64,000 nucleotides of DNA from the NCBI RefSeq assembly GCF_034314165.1, contig NZ_JAVIWK010000001.1, forward strand, positions 4,169,001-4,233,000, given 5' to 3'. The notes under the pieces were generated by a model. The model ran no database searches, was not told the DNA's origin, and saw nothing but the letters and a program-made list of their open reading frames with translations. Shown piece by piece: positions 1 to 8,379 of the stretch. This DNA is from Pseudomonas sp. Bout1 (GTDB taxonomy: Bacteria; Pseudomonadota; Gammaproteobacteria; Pseudomonadales; Pseudomonadaceae). Numbering within the stretch: position 1 is the first letter of the stretch; each line of letters starts with the position of its first letter. The position numbers and the translations under genes were made by a program.

Positions 1-1136
1 TGATAAGGCGTGGCCGAAACAACGAACATCACGCCCAAAAACACGCCGATAGAGACCGCCACCCGGCTGTGCATGTGCTGGGTGATCGAGGTGATGAATA
101 CGTACAACAGGTACAACCCGATCAGCCCGTATTTAACGAAGTAGGTTAAGTAAGCACTGTCGATATTTGAGTTCTTGTCATCCAGGCCGCGGTATTCAAA
201 CCAGGGAATTTCGAACGGCGTTCCCGCGCCCAGACCCACAACGTAATGCACCGGGTTCATGCCCCGGATCAGCTCCAGCGCGGGGCTGAAGCGCGTTGCC
301 AGTTGCGCGGCCATGCCTTCAGACGACAAACCGTCATTGATTCGATCGGCACCGATCATGTTGCTGATGCCGATGAACGCCATCAGCACCACGGCGCCTG
401 CCAGGGCGGCCCCGAACATGCGCGCAGGCTTTTGATATTGGTGAATGATGATCGCCGCAAACACCGCCACGAAGATGAACCGTGAGTTGGCGATAAACAA
501 ACAGATGAGCGAGGTCGCCAGACAGAGGCGTGCGAGCTTTTTTCGCTGTTCAAACAGGCGTGGTTCGATGAAGTAATAGATCAGGTAGGCCACCGCTGCG
601 TAAGTGCCCCCATCAAGATACCGATAGGCGTTTTCTTCGTAGTAGACGTCCTGAAACTTGTACAGCCCCAAGCGTAACCAGGCGATGTCCAGCACGTTGA
701 ACGCCGTCATCGCGATCAACAGCTTCAGCACCGTTTGCAACTTCAGGGTTTTTGCGGCGAGGGTCGCGATATTCGTCAGCACGATAAACGACAGGATCAT
801 GATAAAAGGCCGAACATCCTTCAGCAGGTACTTGTTCGAGGACTCCAGCAGGCCGCAGGCGAGCAGCACCACATACAGCCCGCACCCGAAGAGCAGCCCG
901 CCCGGCGCCGTCAGTTGGCTCTTCTGCGTGAGCACCTGGCGGATCAGCAACGCACCCAGCCCGCCCACGATGTAGAAGTCAAAGAAGTAGATTCCCTTGA
1001 GGGAAATTATTTCGCTGTAGGAGTTGCCGGTAGGAATCACCGACAGCATCACCCCGAACAGCACAATGGAGTACTTCGCACTTTTGACCGCCAGCAAACC
1101 CGCCGACAGCGCGATTAGGGATAACAGGTAAAACAT
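1..1136 (-). CDS. Wzy-like exopolysaccharide/O-antigen polymerase, C-terminus beyond window
   Basis: The frame is open from an ATG at 1136 to the left edge, about 378 codons, with no stop, so the 3' end is missing. The product is very hydrophobic, with many predicted membrane spans from residue 1 onward and a loop with IPTGNSYSEI near residue 35. This pattern fits the O-antigen ligase/polymerase (Wzy/WaaL) families, which are conserved in topology more than in sequence. It lies about 130 bp downstream of the Wzc-like kinase gene on the same strand, so it is probably part of the same exopolysaccharide operon. Polymerase rather than ligase is inferred from this context; no diagnostic motif separates them here. 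Confidence 0.7.
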   Translation of the reverse strand, partial: MFYLLSLIALSAGLLAVKSAKYSIVLFGVMLSVIPTGNSYSEIISLKGIYFFDFYIVGGLGALLIRQVLTQKSQLTAPGGLLFGCGLYVVLLACGLLESSNKYLLKDVRPFIMILSFIVLTNIATLAAKTLKLQTVLKLLIAMTAFNVLDIAWLRLGLYKFQDVYYEENAYRYLDGGTYAAVAYLIYYFIEPRLFEQRKKLARLCLATSLICLFIANSRFIFVAVFAAIIIHQYQKPARMFGAALAGAVVLMAFIGISNMIGADRINDGLSSEGMAAQLATRFSPALELIRGMNPVHYVVGLGAGTPFEIPWFEYRGLDDKNSNIDSAYLTYFVKYGLIGLYLLYVFITSITQHMHSRVAVSIGVFLGVMFVVSATPY

Positions 1137-1264
1137 GGCTGGGTATTCTTCATGCGTATGTTGAATTTGGCACGCTACCGCCCCAGGATTTTTCGTTCAT
1201 TTCCTGAAAACGTGGCGTCTAGCCTGCGGTTACTGCGCAGGACGCTGGGGCGCAACGATTTGGA

Positions 1265-3493
1265 TCAGCTTCGATCGGCCTGGTACTCGTACTGGTAATA
1301 CCCATAGTTGCCGTAGCCATAGCGGGCGGAGGCTTTCTTTTCGACGCCGTTGAAGATCGCGCCCCTGAGCGTGATGCCGTTTTGGGCGAACCGGCGCAGG
1401 GTGTGTTCGATCTCTTTGGCCGGGTTCAGGCCGTAGCGCGTCACGATCAGGTTGGTGCCCGACTGCCTTCCTACGATCGCCGCGTCGGTTACGGCCAACA
1501 GCGGCGGTGTATCCAGAATCACCAGGTCATAACGTGCGCTGACTTGCGACAACAGCTGGGTCAGGTTGCGGTGCATCAACAACTCAGAGGGGTTGGGCGG
1601 TATCTGCCCACGGCTGATGAAGTCGAGGTTTTCAACGCCGGTTTTGTGAATGGCAGTTTCGAGGGTGCACTGATTGGAGAGGACGTCCGAGAGCCCATCC
1701 TGGGCAGGCACGCCCAACACCTTGTGCAGGTAGCCCCGGCGCATATCCACGTCGATCAACAATACGCGCTGCCCGGTTTGCGCGATCACCGCGGCCAGGT
1801 TGACCGAGACGAAGGTTTTACCCACCTCGGGGCTGGGGCCCGAGATCATGATCCGGTTATTCGGCGCCTCGAGCATCGCGAAGTGCAGGCTGGTGCGCAA
1901 ACTGCGCAAGGCCTCCACTGCCAGGTCTGTGGGGTGACTGATAGCCAGCAATGAAGAACCGGCATCGGTACGCCCACGGGCGCGGGAAATTTTGTCTTCT
2001 TCACCCTTTTGCAGCGTGCTGTAGGGAATCGATGCATACACCGGCAACCCCAATTGCTCGATGGCCTCGGGGCTCTCCAGGCCCCGGTTCAGCGCCTTGC
2101 GCAGCAGCACCAGCGCCACGGCCAGGAAACCGCCCAGCAGCGTGGCGATCAACACGATCAAGATCTTTTTCGGCTTGATCGGCTTGAGGTAATTGACGTC
2201 TGCGGTGTCGATCAGGCGCACGTTGCCCACGGTGCCCGCGCGCATCACATCCAGCTCCTGGGACTTGTTGAGCAACTGGGTATAAATGGCCGTACCCACC
2301 TCGACATCCCGGGTGAGGCTCAACAGTTCCTGCTGAGTGGAGGGCAGGCTCTCTACCCGGCTCGCCAGGCTATGTTGCTTGCTGGTCAGCTCGCCGATCT
2401 GGGTGAGCAACGCGCGATACGCGGGGTGCTGGCGGGTGAACTTGCGGTCCATCTCGGCCTGCTGCAGCTTCAACTCGGAGATGCTGGTATCGAGCCCCAC
2501 GATCTGGTCGAGAATCGCTTTGGTTTCGAGGGTGATGTCCACTGACTTGCTACGGGTCTGGTATTCATTCAAGGCCTTGCCGGCTTTTTCCAGGTCCTTT
2601 TTGACCTGCGGCAATTGTTCCTTGAGAAACGCCAGGCTTTGCGCCGCCTCAGCCGAGGTACGCTCCACGTTTTGGCGCACGTAGATGGCCGCGATCTGAT
2701 TGAGGATGTTGATCGCCTGGTCCGGGTCGGTGCTTTCCAGCGCGAGCCCGATCATGCCCGACTCTTTACCTCGCTCGACCACGTCCAGGTTCTCCTGGTA
2801 GTCGAGGATGCTGGTCAGGCGCGCATTGCGCATCACCCGAAAACGCGTGCCAGGCCTGGCGTGCAGTTCTTCAATCTGAAACGCAAGGCCATTTTTCTCG
2901 AACAGTTGCCCCGCCTCGCCGGCCGCCAACACCTGGTCATCTTCATCCACCAAGGTGAACTGCGCGTGTTCACCCACGGTCAGGGTCAGCTTCTTGCCCA
3001 GTTGCCCGTCGGGTAAGTCCAGCTTGAATATTTTCAGCGACTCGCCACCCCAGGCGAAACTGTCCAGGCCCAGCAGGGGCTCGGCGACTGCACCGGGGTT
3101 GGCCTTCTGGAAGCGGCGCGCCAGGAATTCACCCACCACCGGGAAGTACATCGGCTGTACAACAACATCGAGTTTCAGGTTGTCGACGGTTTTGCCAATC
3201 ACGTAGCGGGACTGGATCAGCTCAATCTCGGTGGCCGACGGCGACTCCTTGCCCAGCATGCCGCCGATGTCCGAAAAGCCCAGCAAGTCGTTCTTTTTCG
3301 CTTCAACCTGCAACAGGGCATTCGCCTGGTAGACCGGGGTCGCCAACACCGCATACGCGGCGCCCGTAACCATAAAGGCGCCGGTAATCGCCGCGATCAA
3401 CCACTTGTGGTCGATCAGTGTTCCAAACAGACCAAGGAGATCAATCTCCTCGTTTTCGTCTTCCTGTGCGGTGATTGCTGGCGCTTGCTGCAT
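1265..3493 (-). CDS. Wzc/ExoP-type polysaccharide co-polymerase and tyrosine autokinase
   Basis: 742 residues, the usual length for a fused Wzc/BY-kinase. A Wzz-type chain-length domain is bounded by membrane spans at about 31-51 and 443-464, with a helical coiled-coil-rich periplasmic part around 280-400. The cytoplasmic kinase has Walker A (SGPSPEVGKT, 551-560), Walker A' (LLIDVDMRRG, 578-587) and Walker B (LVILDTPPLL, 657-666). A tyrosine-rich tail (725-737) is the expected autophosphorylation cluster. In this family the kinase controls polymerisation and export of capsule or exopolysaccharide, opposed by a cognate phosphatase, which is the next gene upstream in the operon. The protein sits in the inner membrane. 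Confidence 0.93.
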   Translation of the reverse strand: MQQAPAITAQEDENEEIDLLGLFGTLIDHKWLIAAITGAFMVTGAAYAVLATPVYQANALLQVEAKKNDLLGFSDIGGMLGKESPSATEIELIQSRYVIGKTVDNLKLDVVVQPMYFPVVGEFLARRFQKANPGAVAEPLLGLDSFAWGGESLKIFKLDLPDGQLGKKLTLTVGEHAQFTLVDEDDQVLAAGEAGQLFEKNGLAFQIEELHARPGTRFRVMRNARLTSILDYQENLDVVERGKESGMIGLALESTDPDQAINILNQIAAIYVRQNVERTSAEAAQSLAFLKEQLPQVKKDLEKAGKALNEYQTRSKSVDITLETKAILDQIVGLDTSISELKLQQAEMDRKFTRQHPAYRALLTQIGELTSKQHSLASRVESLPSTQQELLSLTRDVEVGTAIYTQLLNKSQELDVMRAGTVGNVRLIDTADVNYLKPIKPKKILIVLIATLLGGFLAVALVLLRKALNRGLESPEAIEQLGLPVYASIPYSTLQKGEEDKISRARGRTDAGSSLLAISHPTDLAVEALRSLRTSLHFAMLEAPNNRIMISGPSPEVGKTFVSVNLAAVIAQTGQRVLLIDVDMRRGYLHKVLGVPAQDGLSDVLSNQCTLETAIHKTGVENLDFISRGQIPPNPSELLMHRNLTQLLSQVSARYDLVILDTPPLLAVTDAAIVGRQSGTNLIVTRYGLNPAKEIEHTLRRFAQNGITLRGAIFNGVEKKASARYGYGNYGYYQYEYQADRS

Positions 3494-3537
3494 AAGTCGG
3501 ATTCTTAGCCTTTATATCGATTCAAAAGTAATGACGA

Positions 3538-3978
3538 TCAGCGTACGAGACGCTGCGCCCACGCGTTTACGGCTTCTTCGATCAACGCATAAGCGTGCAC
3601 AAAAGCAGCTTTCCCTTGGCGATAAGGGTCGCTGATCTCTCGCTCGCCTTGCCATTTCCCCAGCAGCAAGACCTTGCCTCGTGCCTCGGGAGCCATGCGC
3701 AGGACGGCACTGATGTGCTGCCGCTCCATCACCAGGATGAGGTCGGCTGCACTGATCGCCTGTGGCGCCAGTTGGGTGGCCTGGTGCTCATCGGCCGGAT
3801 GACCATGGGCTTCAAGTACCGCACGCGCAGTGGCTTCAATCGGCTTGCCGACCAACGCGGCAATACCCGCAGAACTCACCTTGATCTCGCAGCGACTGAG
3901 CGCGCCACGCAAAAGGCTTTCTGCGGTGGGACTGCGGCAAATATTGCCAATACAGACAATCAACACGCTTTTAAACAA
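3538..3978 (-). CDS. Low-molecular-weight protein-tyrosine phosphatase, Wzb-like
   Basis: The P-loop CIGNICRS (CX5RS) near the N-terminus and the general-acid motif SDPYRQG near the C-terminus identify the LMW-PTP fold. I chose a TTG start at 3978 because it gives 146 residues and the family's usual beginning (LFKSVLIVCIGNICRSP) and has GGGGAAG six bases upstream. An ATG at 4002 or 4032 would add residues that do not look like the family. It should dephosphorylate the tyrosine tail of the Wzc-like kinase encoded 44 bp downstream, allowing cycles of exopolysaccharide polymerisation. First visible gene of the leftward operon. Confidence 0.9.
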   Translation of the reverse strand: MFKSVLIVCIGNICRSPTAESLLRGALSRCEIKVSSAGIAALVGKPIEATARAVLEAHGHPADEHQATQLAPQAISAADLILVMERQHISAVLRMAPEARGKVLLLGKWQGEREISDPYRQGKAAFVHAYALIEEAVNAWAQRLVR

Positions 3979-4209
3979 GGCACTCTTCCCCGGGTCATCC
4001 ATTACCCCACAAAGTAATAACTTCAAGCTCATTACTTCACGGCAGTATTTATTACCATGGAACTTTAACTTCCCCCAAAATTATCGCCGGACAAAAAATA
4101 ACACGCCGACATTTAACCAGACCTTTTATAACATTCATGACTGCGCAGCCTTTACCGGCTTTAAATTACATAACCGCCGAGAACGTTTTATGTAAACCGA
4201 GGAAGCTCC
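3979..4209. promoter_or_regulatory. AT-rich divergent promoter region, exopolysaccharide operon / rfaH
   Basis: About 230 bp between the phosphatase start and rfaH, clearly richer in A+T than its surroundings. TATAAC and TATAAA-like boxes lie near 4127-4133 and could serve either strand. The rfaH ribosome binding site (GAGGAAG) lies just before 4210. No convincing ops element was found. Confidence 0.5.
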
Positions 4210-4731
4210 ATGAGCGCACGTGCCCACACAGCCTGGTACTTGGTCCACTGTAAATCCCGACAGGACGCGCGCGCCGAGGAGCATCTTCAGCGCCAGGGCT
4301 ATACCTGTTTCCGGTCTACCTACAAACGCGAACGGCTGATGAAGGGCCAGCGAAAGACCACGCAAGAATCGCTGTTCCCCGGCTATCTGTTTGTTCAAAT
4401 GAGCCTGCAGGACAGCTGGAGCGCCCTGCGCTCGACCCGCGGCGTGGCACGGATCGTGGGCTTTGGCCCGCACCCGCTGGCGATCAGCGACGCCCTGGTG
4501 GGCGAACTGCAGGTACGGGAGCACCACGCGGTCGTGACTTCGCTGCTGCAACCGGGCGAGAGCGTACGCATCAACCAAGGGCCGTTTGCGGAACTGGAGG
4601 CGGTGTTTTTGGCCATGGACGGTGAGGAACGTGTGGTATTGCTGATGAACTTCCTGCAACGCGAACAACGAATCAACCTGCCACTGGCAGAAATCAGCCG
4701 AGTTCGAGCGAACGCCTGGCATAAAACTTAA
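4210..4731 (+). CDS. rfaH: Transcription elongation/antitermination factor RfaH
   Basis: 173 residues with the NusG-type N-terminal domain (WYLVHCKSRQDARAEEHLQRQ at the start, LFPGYLFVQM at about 55-65, then RGVARIVGFG) and a C-terminal KOW-like region (FAELEAVFL..ERVVLLMNFL). Beginning with WYLVxCKxRQ and having an ERLMKG stretch fits RfaH rather than NusG. RfaH binds RNA polymerase paused at ops sites and prevents early termination in long surface-polysaccharide operons. Divergence from an exopolysaccharide operon fits that role. The gene has a GAGGAAG ribosome binding site. Confidence 0.9.
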   Translation: MSARAHTAWYLVHCKSRQDARAEEHLQRQGYTCFRSTYKRERLMKGQRKTTQESLFPGYLFVQMSLQDSWSALRSTRGVARIVGFGPHPLAISDALVGELQVREHHAVVTSLLQPGESVRINQGPFAELEAVFLAMDGEERVVLLMNFLQREQRINLPLAEISRVRANAWHKT

Positions 4732-4838
4732 ACAGACAAAAATAACACCCAGCTATTTAACAGACTAAAACTAACATCCGGATACTTTTTCACAGCTTCA
4801 GAATAAAGTAATACGGGAATAAACAGCGAGGGACGGCC

Positions 4839-5147
4839 ATGAAAAGTTCAAAGCTATTGGTAGAGCGTATCGGCCTGTTTCCCTCTTCGGGAAATATCCA
4901 CGTCAAGGTGAACAGTTCAACCACGGTCGTTGAACGCATGCAGGTGTTGTATGCCAGCAACTCTCTGGACAGCGACGAATCCTGTACCGGGCTTTCAATG
5001 GTCTTTGCCGACTGGCGCTTCAAGTTGCAGGTGAGCAACCCGCTGTCCGTTTGCCTGTGTGTGGAAAGCCGCGGCGACAGCCATTTCATGCAAATTAAGA
5101 CCGCCGAGTTACTTGCCAACATCTCCTGCACCGAGGAGCGGCCATGA
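4839..5147 (+). CDS. Hypothetical protein, 102 residues
   Basis: Not recognised. It starts at an ATG with GAGGG upstream. The product is small, soluble in appearance, without signal peptide or membrane span, with a serine/valine-rich middle and five cysteines. Its stop overlaps the next start (ATGA at 5144-5147), so the two genes are almost certainly translationally coupled. The position after rfaH suggests a link to exopolysaccharide control, but nothing in the sequence shows this. Confidence 0.65.
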   Translation: MKSSKLLVERIGLFPSSGNIHVKVNSSTTVVERMQVLYASNSLDSDESCTGLSMVFADWRFKLQVSNPLSVCLCVESRGDSHFMQIKTAELLANISCTEERP

Positions 5148-5491
5148 GCATTTATGAGGACCTGAAACGTGCCTACGCCTTGAAAAGGCTCACCACCGCG
5201 TTTGAAGGTTTCGTGGGCCTGGCGCCCGACGAACAGTTACCCGCAGAGCACTTTGCGCGCAACACGCGAACCCTGGCGCACTGGCTGGATCATTTGCGCG
5301 GCAACGCGCCACTGGACATCACCGATACGCTGTTCAAGCAAATGAAGCGCTCCCAGCGCCGCGGCGATGCCCGACGCTTCAATTGCCAAACCGTACTGCT
5401 GGAGCTGCTGGTGGAGAGTAACCTGGCCCTGGACCTGGCGACTTACTCGGCGTTCAACGGCATGGAAGAGGCTCGCCAGGAAGGCTCCTGA
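5144..5491 (+). CDS. Hypothetical protein, 115 residues
   Basis: Not recognised. Mostly helical in appearance, with basic stretches such as KQMKRSQRRGDARR, and no membrane span or signal peptide. It overlaps the preceding gene by four bases (ATGA). Its last 49 bp overlap the 3' end of the convergent PAP2-like gene, so one of the two 3' ends may be under unusual constraint. Function unknown; probably acts with its upstream partner. Confidence 0.65.
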   Translation: MSIYEDLKRAYALKRLTTAFEGFVGLAPDEQLPAEHFARNTRTLAHWLDHLRGNAPLDITDTLFKQMKRSQRRGDARRFNCQTVLLELLVESNLALDLATYSAFNGMEEARQEGS

Positions 5492-6066
5492 TGGGCCTGC
5501 TCGGCGCCTGAAACGGCCACGGCCACATGGTTGAGCAGTTTTTCGGCGTTGTACTTGGGCACCATCGCACTCAACAACAGAATCACCATCCCCCCACCGA
5601 TCAAGGATGGGGAAACCTGCACGTCAACCACTTCAAGCCGCCACAGAAACGCCAGCGCCGCCATGCCACCCAGGAAGCCCCCGGCCAACGCCTCGTTGAG
5701 CGGGTGAATATAGGGGGCGACGCAATAGGCGCTGAACAAACCCGTGAGCAACATCCCGCCGATAGCCGCTGGCCAGCGCCAATCGGGGTTGACCCGACGC
5801 GCCACCAGGCTCATTGCCACCGGCACCATCAGCGAGGTGTTCATGGCGTGACCACTGAGCACGGCGATATCAAAGTGCTGAAGCGACACGCCCCAACCCT
5901 TGAAGAGCAACTTGCTGAACGCCACGATGGAATAGGTGCAAGCGATGGTCATCAGCCACCATTTGACCGCCTCGGGCCGGGAATACCAGAGCCAGACGGC
6001 GATCACCACTGCGGCCGGAATCATCACGGTGATGCCGCCATATTGCGCCAGTTCTTCGCGTATCAA
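5443..6066 (-). CDS. PAP2-superfamily-like membrane phosphatase
   Basis: About 207 residues with several membrane spans. A lysine-containing first motif (KLLFKGW), a second motif LSGHAMN resembling PSGH, and a third region with a histidine (YIHPLNEALAG) match the order of motifs of type 2 phosphatidic acid phosphatases. The RP of motif 1 and the aspartate of motif 3 are not conserved, so activity is uncertain. I place the start at a TTG (6066) because AAGGAA lies eight bases upstream; the longer frame to 6129 would run into a fragment of another gene. The product could act on undecaprenyl pyrophosphate or lipid phosphates in the inner membrane. Confidence 0.6.
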   Translation of the reverse strand: MIREELAQYGGITVMIPAAVVIAVWLWYSRPEAVKWWLMTIACTYSIVAFSKLLFKGWGVSLQHFDIAVLSGHAMNTSLMVPVAMSLVARRVNPDWRWPAAIGGMLLTGLFSAYCVAPYIHPLNEALAGGFLGGMAALAFLWRLEVVDVQVSPSLIGGGMVILLLSAMVPKYNAEKLLNHVAVAVSGAEQAHQEPSWRASSMPLNAE

Positions 6067-6110
6067 AGTGCTGTTCCTTACCCGCAAGTTTTCCAGGCCC
6101 CAATGAGACC

Positions 6111-6240
6111 TCAGACCCGGGCAAAACACAACGACGAACCGCGGGCGCCCAGCAGCGTAACGAACTCGCCGGGGGCGATGTCCAGGTCCAGGCCATCGGT
6201 CGGGCTTCCTTCCTCATCAAGAACACCGCCAGGTGCGCCG
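6111..6240 (-). pseudogene. Remnant of an ABC transporter ATP-binding gene
   Basis: On the minus strand this stretch reads LDLDIAPGEFVTLLGARGSS and then a stop after about eight more codons. The first part is the typical beginning of an ABC ATPase of the nitrate/sulfonate/polyamine type, running up to the Walker A loop. The Walker loop is broken (GARGSS instead of GxSGCGKS) and everything beyond it is gone. It lies next to an SsuD-like gene, so it may be what is left of a sulfonate transporter gene. Confidence 0.6.
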
Positions 6241-6292
6241 CTGCGGTTTCATGCTATTCACATAAAAAACCTCAGTGAAATTCTATCTGGGA

Positions 6293-6329
6293 ATAACCTA
6301 ATGCTTTTTAAAATGCATATTTCTGATAA
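6293..6329 (+). promoter_or_regulatory. Spaced motif shared with the thiol dioxygenase promoter
   Basis: ATAACCTAAT, 12 bases, GCATATT, 4 bases, ATAA. The same blocks with identical spacing occur at 10318-10354. Here it lies 184 bp before the monooxygenase start, inside an AT-rich gap (6255-6476). It is probably a site for a common regulator or a shared promoter. Confidence 0.6.
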
Positions 6330-6476
6330 CTAGTTAAAATTATGATTCTGTATTTTTATAATTAGGATAGAACCAATCGGCATTTTACAGGCCCGGGCGC
6401 CGGCCCTATTTTTAAGACCACAGACCGACCCCCTGCCCGGTGGAGGCTTTATTCCTGCCCTCAACAAGGACTGACC

Positions 6477-7565
6477 ATGAGCATCGAATTTATCGGCTAT
6501 ATCGGCGGCCACCACGCTTCGGAGATCCACCCTCGCAGCGGCCCGACCTTGCAGCCCGACTACGTGGAAACCGTGGCCCGCGCCCACGAAGAGTCAGGCT
6601 TTGACCGCGCCCTGGTGGCCTTCCACTCCAACAGCCCGGACAGCACGCTGATCGCCGCTCATGCGGCCAGCGTGACGAAAAAGCTGCAGTTCCTGATTGC
6701 CCACCGGCCCGGGTTTGTCCAACCCACCCTCGCCGCCCGGCAATTCGCCACGCTGGATGTGTTCAACGGCGGGCGCACGGCCGTGCACATCATCACCGGC
6801 GGCGACGACCGTGAACTGCGGGCTGACGGCAGCCATATCGACAAGGACGAACGTTATGCGCGCACCGACGAATACCTGAGCGTGGTGCGCCAGGAATGGA
6901 CCAGTGAAAAGCCCTTCGACCATCACGGCACCTACTACCGGTACGAGGGCGCGTTTTCGACGGTGAAGTCGCCGCAGCAGCCACATATTCCGCTGTACTT
7001 TGGTGGGTCTTCGGCGGCGGCCATTGCGGTGGCCGGCAAGCATGCGGATGTGTATGCGCTGTGGGGTGAGACCTACGAGCAGGTGAAGGAAGTGGTCACG
7101 CAGGTGCGGGCTGAAGCGGCCAAGCATGGGCGTACGGTTCGCTTCAGTTTGTCGTTGCGGCCGATTTTGGCTGAGACCGAGGAGCTGGCGTGGGCGCGTG
7201 CTGACAGCATTCTGGAGCAGGCTACGGCGCTGGCTGAGAAGAATGGGTTTGTGCGGCGTGAACCGCCGAATGAAGGGTCGCGTCGGCTATTGGCGGCGGC
7301 GGCTCAGGGTTCGCGTTTGGATAAGCGGCTGTGGACCGGGATTGCCGGGCTGCTGGGCGCTCAGGGTAACTCCACGGCGTTGGTAGGCACTGCTGATCAG
7401 GTGGCTGAGGCGTTGCTCGACTATTACGACTTGGGCATTACGACCTTTTTGATTCGTGGGTTTGATCCGCTGAATGATGCGATCGACTATGGCAGGCGGC
7501 TGATTCCGCTGACTCGGCGATTGGTGGCGGAGCGGGAGGGTCAGGCGGCTGTGAAAGTGGCCTGA
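6477..7565 (+). CDS. FMNH2-dependent alkanesulfonate monooxygenase-like (SsuD/LLM family)
   Basis: 362 residues of the bacterial luciferase-like flavin monooxygenase family, close in style to SsuD: an N-terminal strand (IEFIGYIGGHHASE), AHRPGFVQPTLAARQFATLD, then HIITGGDDRELRADG, YARTDEYLSVVRQEW and LYFGGSSAAAIAVAGKHADVYALWGE. Family members use reduced FMN from a partner reductase to release sulfite from sulfonates or to oxidise related compounds; no reductase gene is in the window. The start has AAGGA at the right distance. It lies alone on its strand, but its upstream region shares a regulatory motif with the thiol dioxygenase gene, linking the two. SsuD itself is slightly longer, so the substrate may differ. 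Confidence 0.85.
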   Translation: MSIEFIGYIGGHHASEIHPRSGPTLQPDYVETVARAHEESGFDRALVAFHSNSPDSTLIAAHAASVTKKLQFLIAHRPGFVQPTLAARQFATLDVFNGGRTAVHIITGGDDRELRADGSHIDKDERYARTDEYLSVVRQEWTSEKPFDHHGTYYRYEGAFSTVKSPQQPHIPLYFGGSSAAAIAVAGKHADVYALWGETYEQVKEVVTQVRAEAAKHGRTVRFSLSLRPILAETEELAWARADSILEQATALAEKNGFVRREPPNEGSRRLLAAAAQGSRLDKRLWTGIAGLLGAQGNSTALVGTADQVAEALLDYYDLGITTFLIRGFDPLNDAIDYGRRLIPLTRRLVAEREGQAAVKVA

Positions 7566-7597
7566 TTGAGGGGTTGGGGGTTGGGGGTGGATGGTGT

Positions 7598-8364
7598 GTA
7601 TATCCGTTATTTAGGTAACGGCTGCTTATGGTTCCGCTCTTACAGCGGGTCACTTTTGAAAAGCGCAAAAGTAACCAAAACGCTCTGCCCCGCCTGTCGG
7701 CACCTCGCCTAGGCTCGGTGTGCCCTCACTCCGGCATTGCTCCGCGGGCCGCCGCGACGGCCCGTCCCTGGCCCGTCGCGGCTAAACCGGCGTCCTGCCG
7801 GTTTACCCGCTCCTCAATCCCTGCGTTCGGCCTCGGGCTGAATGGGGCAGTCAGATCAAGATCAAAAGCAAGAGCACGGCGGCCTGAAAGCCGACCTGAG
7901 TGTTAAAAGCCAAGGCAAAAGCTGTAGGAGCTGGCTTGCCGGCGATGCAGGCAACTCGGTTTTTCAAACACCCCGCGGCGATGCCATCGCAGGCAAGCCA
8001 GCTCCTACATTTGAAGCGTACCCGCGTTAGCTTTTGATCTGGCTTTTAAACACTCAAGCCGGCCTGTAGGCCGCTGTGTTCTTGATCTGCTTGTGATCTT
8101 GATCTTAGGCGCCCCGTCAACCACGCTGGCCGAACGCAGGCTTTGGAGCGTGGGTAACCCGGCAGGACGCCGGGTTAGCCGTCCTGGGCCAGGGATGGCC
8201 CATGACGGCGGCCCACGGTCCAAAGCCGGAGTGAGGGCACACCGAGCCTAAGCGAGGTGCCGAGTGGTGGGGCAAGAGCGTTTTGCTTACTTTTGCGCTG
8301 TTCAAAAGTGAGCCGCCGTAAGGGCGGAACCCATAGCCGCCCTGACCGCAGCAACGGATATGTA
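7598..8364. repeat. Composite palindromic element, copy A
   Basis: About 770 bp forming a very long imperfect inverted repeat. The outer arms (about 7598-7850 and 8100-8364) are reverse complements of each other, from TATATCCGTTA on the left to AACGGATATGTA on the right. Each arm contains smaller hairpins, for example AAACCGGC..GCCGGTTT. A REPIN occupies the centre. A second copy lies at 38298-39090. Both lie between the 3' ends of convergent genes. No real gene is seen inside; open frames in the arms are by-products of the repeat. Confidence 0.85.
7922..8010. repeat. REPIN at the centre of the composite palindrome
   Basis: Two inverted REP units, GTAGGAGCTGGCTTGCC..GGCGATG and its complement, separated by a short variable loop. 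This is the same family as the copies at 38.65, 44.46, 46.52 and 53.29 kb. Such elements are moved by RAYT transposases, none of which is in the window. Confidence 0.85.
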
Positions 8365-8379
8365 CTCGATCCCACAGCC

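Noticed and set aside
4167..4178. Possible ops element (GGCGGTTATGTA on the minus strand) ahead of the exopolysaccharide operon
   Set aside because: Only the first half fits the ops consensus, and it lies about 30 bp from the rfaH start, so a promoter for a transcript containing it would have to sit inside rfaH. No better match was found.
6067..6129. Longer N-terminus for the PAP2-like protein
   Set aside because: It would overlap the ABC ATPase remnant in another frame and lacks a ribosome binding site. The TTG at 6066 has one.
7628..8030. Open frames in the arms of the composite palindrome with similar peptides at 7.6 and 38.3 kb
   Set aside because: Their similarity is due to the repeat itself. 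They carry no good start signal and the peptide looks like random translation of a palindrome.
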